Assembly (NCBI GenBank): GCA_022572105.1
Contig: JACZWN010000191.1
Span: forward strand, 1-6,308
Length of the DNA stretch: 6,308 nucleotides
Direction: 5' to 3'
Source: Pseudomonadota bacterium
Lineage (GTDB): Bacteria; Pseudomonadota; Alphaproteobacteria; Kiloniellales; J153
The translations under genes and the position numbers were made by a program. This document shows, piece after piece, positions 1 to 4,208 of this stretch (the stretch's first letter is position 1; each line of letters begins with the position of its first letter). The notes beneath the pieces are model-generated. The model worked only from the letters and a program-made list of their open reading frames with translations, did not search any database and was not told where the DNA came from.

Positions 1-1
1 C

Positions 2-589
2 TCAATATCGAAAACCCTTAATCCCCAGGAGAAGCGAAATTCTCAATACAGTGGCGAATTCAAGCAATTATGCTTGCGGGAAGCTGCGACTCGACTTCCA
101 TTTTGGCGATCTACAGGACTATTTACAGCAACTCAAATATCACGAATGCAGGAAGTTCAGTTCATATCTGATCTAGTTGTTAACATGATAGAAGGACTGA
201 CAGACTTTAGCTCGAAAAAAATCGATGATTATTACAAAAAATACGATGAAGATTTTGAAATTATTTCTGATATTGAACAGCGTATTGAAAATCTATTTTC
301 GAAGCTTGTAGACATACCACCCGGAACGGTGCGCGATACTATCTTCTCTGTGCCACAAATAATGTTCAGCCTTATGATCATTGTCGATACTGAACGAGCA
401 CGGCGGTTTTCACCTGACCAAATACTAGAAGTAATGCATCAAATTGACAATCTGGTAGGCGGATACCAGGAAAAAGATGCGCTTTCAGAAGTGCAAAAAG
501 ACGACTTGCTGGGATTCACGGGCGGCAATCTTCATAGAATTAAGGCCCGCCGCATACGCGATAGGATGATTTGCGAAGCCCTGTTGTAA
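2..589 (+). CDS. DUF262 (GmrS-like) domain protein, C-terminal part, 5' end off window
   Basis: The frame is open from the left edge to a TAA at 587-589, so the real start lies upstream and 195 residues are visible. A TTG at 74 would make a 171-residue protein but would cut through conserved sequence, so I do not accept it as the start. Fragment residues 6-13 read LNPQEKRN and 16-21 read YSGEFK. This is the LNxQExRN...YxGxF signature near the end of DUF262 domains. It is followed by a mostly helical, charged C-terminal region (KKIDDYYKKYDEDF, about residues 75-88). Known biology: DUF262 is the N-terminal family of the GmrSD and SspE modification-dependent nucleases and also occurs in stand-alone proteins within defence islands. 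No DUF1524 HNH nuclease module is visible, because the C-terminus ends soon after the helical region. The next gene starts 2 nt after the stop, so the two are probably co-translated. The region is much more AT-rich than the rest of the window, which suggests horizontal acquisition. Family assignment is fairly confident; function is not known. Confidence 0.85.
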   Translation, partial: SISKTLNPQEKRNSQYSGEFKQLCLREAATRLPFWRSTGLFTATQISRMQEVQFISDLVVNMIEGLTDFSSKKIDDYYKKYDEDFEIISDIEQRIENLFSKLVDIPPGTVRDTIFSVPQIMFSLMIIVDTERARRFSPDQILEVMHQIDNLVGGYQEKDALSEVQKDDLLGFTGGNLHRIKARRIRDRMICEALL

Positions 590-591
590 GG

Positions 592-1200
592 ATGCGTCAC
601 TCCATAAAAAGAGACTTTGCAGAGGTTTTTGGCGTAACCGATCGCCTCATCTCGCTCATGCCAACCATTAGCGCAATAGAAGTGGGACCACGGAAGCTGG
701 TCTGTGAGATTGTGCTGATTCGGTTGTTTCTTGCCTTGGAGAATTCCACAAAATCGATTTTTTCCAAGTTGGCTTGCGAAACGCCATACCTCGATGGAAG
801 TCAACCTGTCGTGCTTCATCCGAGCAAAACAATGAAGGGAGCGATCGGCGCGATGCAAACATTATCTAGGCCAAAGCACAGGCAACTTAGATGGACTGAT
901 AGCAAAGAAATTAGAGAAAATATCAGATTCATAATTGCCTCTAATGATCACTGTTATAGCGTAGTCACTTCATTCGCGGGTAATTTGACCGAAATGCGAC
1001 ATATACGAAATCATATTGCGCACAATAATGAGACCACTCGGAAGCACTTCCACAAGATTGTCCGCCGTCGATATGGCGCACTCCGGAAAGGTATGACTCC
1101 GGGAGCGATGCTTCTTTCAAAACGCGGCGGAAATAACCCGCTCCTAGAGGATTTCATTCACGTCGCTCGAGCTTTCATAAAGGATCTGACGAAGGCGTGA
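592..1200 (+). CDS. HEPN-domain putative ribonuclease paired with DUF262 gene
   Basis: This is a 202-residue protein. Residues 139-144 are RNHIAH (codons at 1006-1023), an exact match to the catalytic R-(N/D/H)-x3-H motif of HEPN ribonucleases. An upstream helix at about residues 36-60 (EIVLIRLFLALENSTKSIF) carries a conserved-looking acidic residue, E50. The overall layout resembles the RiboL-PSP / MAE_28990-like HEPN proteins often found beside DUF262 genes; I recall that resemblance and did not compute it. A basic stretch follows the motif (RKHFHKIVRRRYG, residues 150-162), as is common in RNA-cleaving HEPN proteins. The ATG at 592 lies 2 nt after the DUF262 stop in the junction TAAGGATG, implying translational coupling. 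An in-frame TTG at 571 with an AGGA-like site about 5 nt upstream would add seven residues and cannot be excluded. The inferred role is an RNase effector whose activity is controlled by, or works with, the DUF262 partner. Expression and target are unknown. Confidence 0.82.
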   Translation: MRHSIKRDFAEVFGVTDRLISLMPTISAIEVGPRKLVCEIVLIRLFLALENSTKSIFSKLACETPYLDGSQPVVLHPSKTMKGAIGAMQTLSRPKHRQLRWTDSKEIRENIRFIIASNDHCYSVVTSFAGNLTEMRHIRNHIAHNNETTRKHFHKIVRRRYGALRKGMTPGAMLLSKRGGNNPLLEDFIHVARAFIKDLTKA

Positions 1201-1456
1201 CGCCTAGTGATTAGCAGCGACGCAGTTCAGTGATCCCAAGCTAACACCGGTGCCAGCTGCGAACGACTCTCCTACGCCACTTTGGCGATCATCGGGCGAC
1301 TCCGATTGTCTCTTCCGGGGCATGCCCCGGTAGTTCGCCGAGTTCGTTGCGGTTGAGCGCTGTGGACCTGTGAGCGGACATCGCCACTCGCAGCACCAGT
1401 TAATGAGTCCATGACCGAGGGCGTGTCGCCGACAATTTGTCTTGGGGCGGAGCCGC
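1201..1456. other. Non-coding junction between AT-rich island and GC-rich backbone
   Basis: This gap separates the convergent HEPN and HAD genes. I see no convincing gene on either strand. A - strand frame is open across much of it, but it encodes no recognisable domain and lacks a plausible start. No tRNA fold or integrase remnant is evident. It contains a 16-bp perfect palindrome (1315-1330), an 11-bp odd palindrome GACAATTTGTC (1431-1441), and a short GGCGG-AG-CCGCC stem just beyond the HAD stop. Composition here is intermediate, which fits an island boundary. Confidence 0.5.
1315..1330. repeat. Perfect 16-bp palindrome, possible bidirectional terminator or site
   Basis: CCGGGGCATGCCCCGG reads the same on both strands and can fold as a 6-bp G/C stem with a CATG loop. 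It sits between two convergent genes, where a shared transcription stop would be useful. Neither side has a T-tract, so a standard intrinsic terminator is doubtful. A protein-binding or recombination site is the alternative. Confidence 0.5.
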
Positions 1457-2176
1457 CTACCCCGCCAGGTGCGCCTTATGCAATTCCACCATGGCGGCCA
1501 TGGAGGGGACTTCCCAGTCGGGGGTCACGTCGAATTCCGCCGCCGGGGTGGCGCCGGGCCTGCCGGCCTGGCGGTTGATCCAGATCGAGGTCATGGCGAA
1601 GTGCTTCTTGGCCGGCACGTGGTCGTGGAACAGGCTCTGGGCGGTGTGCAGGACCTTGTCCCTGGGCACGCCCATCTCGGCCAGGCCGGCAAGCGCGCGC
1701 TCGAAGTGGGCCGGCGCCGGCTTGTAGGAGCCCACGTCCTCGGCGGTGACGACCAGGTCGAAGTCCACGCCCAGGCGCTCGTTGCTGTGGGCGAAGGAGG
1801 CGCGGTCGATGTTGGAGACGATGACCAGCTTGTAGTATGGCTTGAGATAGGCGAGCGCCGCGACGCTGTCCGGGAAGGCCGGCCAGTCCTTGACCGAGGC
1901 GCCGAAGGCGGCGGCCTCCGCCGCGCTCACCTCGAGGCCGAGCTCGGCGCCGGCGGCGCGCAGGGTGCCGGCCAGGACCTCCGGATAAAGCGGCGCCGGG
2001 CGTTGCGATTGGCGGGCGTGCTCGTGGCGGCCGAAGGCGGCGAGCAGCGCCGCGTCGCCGGTCGCCAAACCGTTGCGCGCCGCCCAGGGCCGCAGCGCCG
2101 CGGCGATGCCGGTCTCCCAATCGATGAGCGTGCCGTAGCAGTCGAAGGTGAGCGCCGAGAAGTCGGTCAGTTTCAT
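1457..2176 (-). CDS. HAD-superfamily hydrolase, haloacid dehalogenase type II branch
   Basis: This 239-residue protein has the size of the family. Motif I is FDCYGTLID (residues 11-19) with D12 as the expected nucleophile. The DxYGT form, lacking the second catalytic Asp of phosphatases, is typical of the L-2-haloacid dehalogenase branch. Motif II is VIVSNID with S121-N122, the motif III lysine is K152 in SYKPAP, and motif IV is AQSLFHDHVPA (residues 179-189) with D185. The predicted reaction is hydrolysis through an aspartyl-enzyme intermediate in the cytoplasm. However, the region that carries SSNxxD in characterised L-DEX enzymes reads AQSLFHDH here, so true haloacid dehalogenation is uncertain and the physiological substrate is unknown. 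The start is supported by GAGGA at 2183-2187, 6 nt upstream of the ATG. It lies 92 bp downstream of eipA on the same strand and converges with the HEPN gene. Family assignment is strong; the exact activity is not. Confidence 0.9.
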   Translation of the reverse strand: MKLTDFSALTFDCYGTLIDWETGIAAALRPWAARNGLATGDAALLAAFGRHEHARQSQRPAPLYPEVLAGTLRAAGAELGLEVSAAEAAAFGASVKDWPAFPDSVAALAYLKPYYKLVIVSNIDRASFAHSNERLGVDFDLVVTAEDVGSYKPAPAHFERALAGLAEMGVPRDKVLHTAQSLFHDHVPAKKHFAMTSIWINRQAGRPGATPAAEFDVTPDWEVPSMAAMVELHKAHLAG

Positions 2177-2200
2177 GACGGGTCCTCGGATCGGGCCGCG

Positions 2201-2255
2201 GCGCGAACTTGGCCGGCGCGAACTTGGCCGGCGCGCCGCTTGCCGCCGCTTGCCG
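2201..2255. repeat. Two adjacent tandem repeats between eipA and the HAD gene
   Basis: The 15-mer GCGCGAACTTGGCCG occurs twice back to back (2201-2215 and 2216-2230) and a further GCGCG begins a third copy. Directly after it, the 10-mer CCGCTTGCCG occurs twice (2236-2245 and 2246-2255). In the - strand transcript the copies allow a GGCGCG/CGCGCC stem. The repeats fill most of the 92-bp gap and end just before the HAD ribosome binding region. They could be replication-slippage repeats or a structured leader. Confidence 0.8.
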
Positions 2256-2268
2256 GAGGTTGTGGGCC

Positions 2269-2847
2269 CTAGAGCGGGATCCAGGAATGTTCCTTGGTGT
2301 AGTGCATGTAGCCGACGTTGACGCCGGCGCGCAGGCCGACGCCGGTGCGGATCGGGGCCAGGGTGATGCCGCCGCTCCTCTGGTAGTTCACGCCGACGCC
2401 GGCGACGAAGTAGAAGCTGCCGTCCACGGCGGGGAAGCGCCGGAACAGGGAGTCCGTATCGGGCAGGTGGTAGATCAGGATGAACATCTTGGAGGCGTCG
2501 GCGCCGAAGTCGAAGCCGATGGTCGGGCCCTGCCAGTAGACCTTCCGGCTGCCGCCCGTCTTGCGGTTGAGGATGCCGTTGCCGTAGCGCACGCCGATGC
2601 CGATGGCGCCGCTTATCTCCTCGCCGGTGATGTAGGCGTTGGGCTGGCCCAGATCCGCGAAGACACTCTCGATGGCCTTGGCCAGGCCTTCGGTGGTCGT
2701 GCCGAAGAAGCCCTTGGCCTTGGCCAGGATATCGCTCTCGGAATAGGTGTCCTCGTCGGACTCCTGCGCGCGGGCGGTGGCGGGTCCCGCTGCGAGCAGG
2801 GCGAGAGCCAGGAAGCCGCTAAGGATCAGGCGGTTCGATTGTGTCAT
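2269..2847 (-). CDS. eipA: DUF1134 / EipA-family periplasmic envelope protein
   Basis: This 192-residue protein starts with a clear Sec signal peptide: basic R6, hydrophobic core LILSGFLALALLAAG (residues 7-21), and an ARA site with likely cleavage after A27. The mature part matches DUF1134 along its whole length: GFFGTTTEGLAKAIE (46-60), QPNAYITGEE (68-77), GVRYGNG (85-91), VYWQGP (103-108), GFDFGAD (111-117), and the closing GVGLRAGVNVGY segment. Known of the family: EipA is a small periplasmic beta-barrel-like protein of alphaproteobacteria, needed for cell-envelope integrity in Brucella; its molecular activity is not settled. I chose the ATG at 2847 because GAGGAA lies 6 nt upstream and the signal peptide begins there. 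The frame stays open upstream to 2952, but that extension is proline-rich and would bury the signal peptide. The gene probably has its own promoter in the 245-bp gap after usg. No CtrA-type TTAA-N7-TTAA box is evident there. Confidence 0.93.
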   Translation of the reverse strand: MTQSNRLILSGFLALALLAAGPATARAQESDEDTYSESDILAKAKGFFGTTTEGLAKAIESVFADLGQPNAYITGEEISGAIGIGVRYGNGILNRKTGGSRKVYWQGPTIGFDFGADASKMFILIYHLPDTDSLFRRFPAVDGSFYFVAGVGVNYQRSGGITLAPIRTGVGLRAGVNVGYMHYTKEHSWIPL

Positions 2848-2853
2848 GACGTG

Positions 2854-2859
2854 TTCCTC
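2854..2859 (-). promoter_or_regulatory. Ribosome binding site deciding the eipA start
   Basis: GAGGAA on the - strand ends 6 nt before the ATG at 2845-2847. It supports that start over the longer in-frame option beginning at 2952. Confidence 0.7.
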
Positions 2860-3013
2860 GTTCGGGTGAGCCCTTGGCACCGCTCCCTTATACCAAGGAG
2901 GTCCGCTCCGCGCTCGGTTGATGGGGCCCGGCGGCGGCGACTCCGGATGCAACCCATCTTACCACCGATTATGGCGACCTTGTGTCGCGCCCGAAGACTC
3001 GTGCCGGGGCGCG

Positions 3014-3055
3014 GGCCGATCGATGTTGGCCGATCGAAGTTGGCCGATCGAAGTT
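3014..3055. repeat. Three tandem 14-bp repeats between usg and eipA
   Basis: GGCCGATCGAAGTT occurs at 3028-3041 and 3042-3055, with a one-mismatch copy (GGCCGATCGATGTT) at 3014-3027. Each copy contains the palindrome CGATCG. The array lies about 170-210 bp upstream of the eipA start and just beyond the usg stop. It may be a regulator-binding array or a slippage repeat. The 14-bp period does not match a helical multiple, which argues mildly against cooperative binding on one DNA face. Confidence 0.8.
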
Positions 3056-3092
3056 GAAAGTCAGCGGCGCGTAATATCAAGGATCGTCGGTT

Positions 3093-3356
3093 TTATTGCA
3101 GCCTCAGGTAGGCGGCGGCGAAGCGCGCCTCGGGCGCCTGGATCAATGGCTGGCCGGCGACCTCGACCGAATGCAGCGGGCCGTCGAGGTTGCGCACCCA
3201 GAAATCCAGGAACCGGTGGAGCGCCGGGAAATTCGGCGCCAGGTCGTACTCCTGCCAGAGGTAGCTTTGCAGCAGGTGCGGGTGATCCGGCATGTGATAC
3301 AGGATCTCGGCGGTGGTCAGCCGATAGTCGCGAAGCTGCAAACCAAGCGCGCCCAT
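3093..3356 (-). CDS. usg: Usg-family protein (alphaproteobacterial, function unknown)
   Basis: This 87-residue protein has the length usual for the family. The signature LRDYRLTTAEILYHMPDHPH, followed by LLQSYLWQEYDLAPNFPALHRFLDFW and DGPLHSVEVA, covers nearly the entire chain and is diagnostic of Usg, named for the gene upstream of trpF in Caulobacter. Its biochemical role is unknown. There is no signal peptide or membrane segment, so it is expected to be cytoplasmic. The ATG at 3356 begins the conserved family sequence. The frame is open back to another ATG at 3422, but that would add 22 Arg/Glu-rich residues encoded by a tandem DNA repeat and has no Shine-Dalgarno site. Upstream of the chosen ATG is only a weak GGAAAG-type site inside a purine-rich repeated leader. 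Here usg stands alone: no trp gene is visible nearby. Confidence 0.93.
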   Translation of the reverse strand: MGALGLQLRDYRLTTAEILYHMPDHPHLLQSYLWQEYDLAPNFPALHRFLDFWVRNLDGPLHSVEVAGQPLIQAPEARFAAAYLRLQ

Positions 3357-3410
3357 GGCTCTTTCCGGTCCTTCTTTCTCCCGGGCTCTCTCCCGGGCTT
3401 TCTCCCGGCT
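3357..3410 (-). repeat. Purine-rich 12-nt tandem repeat in the usg leader
   Basis: On the + strand, units TTCTCCCGGGCT (3376-3387), CTCTCCCGGGCT (3388-3399) and an 11-nt copy (3400-3410) lie in tandem. A degenerate fourth copy, GGCTCTTTCCGG, abuts the usg start at 3357-3368. In the - strand message they give repeated GGGAGA, then GGAAAG, right before the ATG, that is, several Shine-Dalgarno-like stretches. Twelve nucleotides equal four codons, so the array also stays open in the usg frame. Confidence 0.75.
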
Positions 3411-3446
3411 GAATGGCTCCATTGTGCCCGGTGGCTTCCCTCAGTA

Positions 3447-3478
3447 CAACAAAATAAGGTAAATAAAACAATAACATA
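3447..3478 (-). promoter_or_regulatory. AT-rich patch, possible usg promoter and terminator tail
   Basis: This is a strikingly AT-rich stretch in GC-rich surroundings. On the - strand it offers a poor sigma70-like pair: TTGTTT, a 17-nt spacer, then TGTACT. It is also the T-rich tail of the hairpin at 3479-3502. Either or both roles are possible; the promoter match is weak. Confidence 0.3.
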
Positions 3479-3502
3479 GCAGCCACGTCCCGGGACTGCT
3501 GC
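3479..3502 (-). terminator. Candidate intrinsic terminator for the TerB-like gene
   Basis: GCAGC pairs with GCTGC and encloses the palindrome GTCCCGGGAC, with a small 3-by-1 internal loop. In the - strand direction the hairpin is followed at once by TATGTTATTGTTTTATTT, a T-rich but interrupted tract. It lies about 180 bp after the TerB-like stop and before usg, on the far side of the inverted-repeat element. Confidence 0.45.
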
Positions 3503-3524
3503 CAGGCCGCGGGCGCCGGATAAT

Positions 3525-3673
3525 CGGGGACAGTATGCTATTTATTCGCCCGGCTGCGCGGTGTCTCGCCATCTCGGCGCCTGGCGAAATTGGGGCCGAA
3601 TTTGGCGCCTGGCGCGCCTCACCCGCGCGTGGCGGTGCGGTCCACGCCAGCAAAAAATAGTGTACTGTCCCCG
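3525..3673. mobile_element. MITE/REP-like element with 22-bp terminal inverted repeats, non-coding
   Basis: The left arm (3525-3546) and the reverse complement of the right arm (3652-3673) agree at 19 of 22 bases, both beginning CGGGGACAGTA and sharing CTATTT. The 149-bp element holds no gene. Its interior contains a repeated GGCGCCTGGCG and an imperfect AAATT/AATTT stem. From memory, GGGGACAGTA(C/T)ACTATTT-type ends are often seen beside REP-associated tyrosine transposase (Y1, IS200-like) genes in proteobacteria, so this could be a non-autonomous relative; I cannot confirm this here. I see no target-site duplication. The right end is 8 bp from the TerB-like stop codon. Confidence 0.6.
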
Positions 3674-3681
3674 TGTTTCGG

Positions 3682-4086
3682 TCAGAGCAGGGTGTGGCGG
3701 GCGCGGGCGCCGCGCTCGATGGCGGCGGCTTCCAGCGGCCCGATTTCGAGCCGGTCGCGCAGGATCTCCAGGAGGCGCAACTCCTCCTGGCTGGCGTGGG
3801 CGTCGGCCGCGGCCACGTCGCAGGCGAGCGCATAGGCGGTCTCGTGCAGCCGCTTGGGCAGGCTCGAGGTGATCGACTCGAGCGCCTTATCCAGCCCGTT
3901 CGGGCCGGCCAGCAACTCCGCGCAGGCCTCCGCCGCAGCGGGCAGCTTGGCCTGGTCGTACGCCCTGAACACCGGCAGGTGCTTGGTGACGTCGCCGATG
4001 AGGTGGAGCTCGGCGTCGGTCATGTCCCGGTCGGCGGCCGACATCAGGACCATGGTGTAGATGAGCGCGGAATGGGCGTCGATCAT
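3682..4086 (-). CDS. TerB-like (tellurite resistance TerB family) protein
   Basis: This 134-residue helical, soluble protein consists of one TerB-like domain. The opening MIDAHSALIYTMVLMSAADRDMTDAEL holds the first acidic cluster (D19, D21, D24, E26). A second cluster lies near ACDVAAADAHASQEEL (D90, D95, E101, E102). In TerB-type folds such paired clusters bind metal ions. The family is widespread, and most alphaproteobacterial stand-alone members have no proven tellurite role, so the name gives the fold rather than a function. I chose the ATG at 4086 because the conserved domain begins there. An AAGGAAGG site at 4100-4107 is 13 nt upstream, longer than usual. A GTG at 4137 in the same frame would add 17 residues without a better site. 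It lies 122 bp after the helicase gene on the same strand; no ter operon partners are present. Confidence 0.82.
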   Translation of the reverse strand: MIDAHSALIYTMVLMSAADRDMTDAELHLIGDVTKHLPVFRAYDQAKLPAAAEACAELLAGPNGLDKALESITSSLPKRLHETAYALACDVAAADAHASQEELRLLEILRDRLEIGPLEAAAIERGARARHTLL

Positions 4087-4147
4087 GGCCGGGTTGCGGC
4101 CTTCCTTGTCGCGGGGCGGGTGGTTCTGGGCGGGCACGAGACTTAAG

Positions 4148-4186
4148 CCCGCCCCATAGCGGGGTCAAGCCCACCGAAGCAGGGCT
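4148..4186 (-). terminator. Two small hairpins after the helicase gene, weak terminator candidate
   Basis: AGCCC/GGGCT (4168-4186, 9-nt loop) and CCCGC/GCGGG (4148-4163, 6-nt loop) lie in tandem in the 122-bp gap after the helicase stop. There is no T-tract, so they may only slow transcription or be Rho-related. Confidence 0.25.
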
Positions 4187-4208
4187 CGGCTACGCCACTT
4201 CTTCGCCC

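Noticed and set aside
532..862. - strand open frames opposite the HEPN gene start
   Set aside because: No start signal or family resemblance; they overlap a + strand gene with a catalytic motif.
1201..1456. Possible tRNA or integrase remnant at the island edge
   Set aside because: No cloverleaf, TTCGA-type arm or integrase motif could be found on either strand.
1442..2272. Long + strand open frame opposite the HAD gene (276 residues)
   Set aside because: It is a GC-rich antisense shadow: composition is Gly/Arg/Val/Ala-rich with no domain, while the opposite strand has clear HAD motifs.
2209..3057. + strand open frame of 282 residues opposite eipA
   Set aside because: It runs antisense across a well-supported DUF1134 gene and through non-coding repeats; no recognisable domain.
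3441..3872. Several open frames through the intergenic region and the TerB-like gene's 3' part
   Set aside because: They cross the inverted-repeat element and are low-complexity Arg/Ala-rich; no ribosome site or domain.
1271..4200. CTACGCCACTT shared by about 1272-1282 and 4190-4200, considered as possible att-like direct repeats
   Set aside because: A few 11-base matches are expected by chance in a 6.3-kb window, and the flanks do not extend the match.
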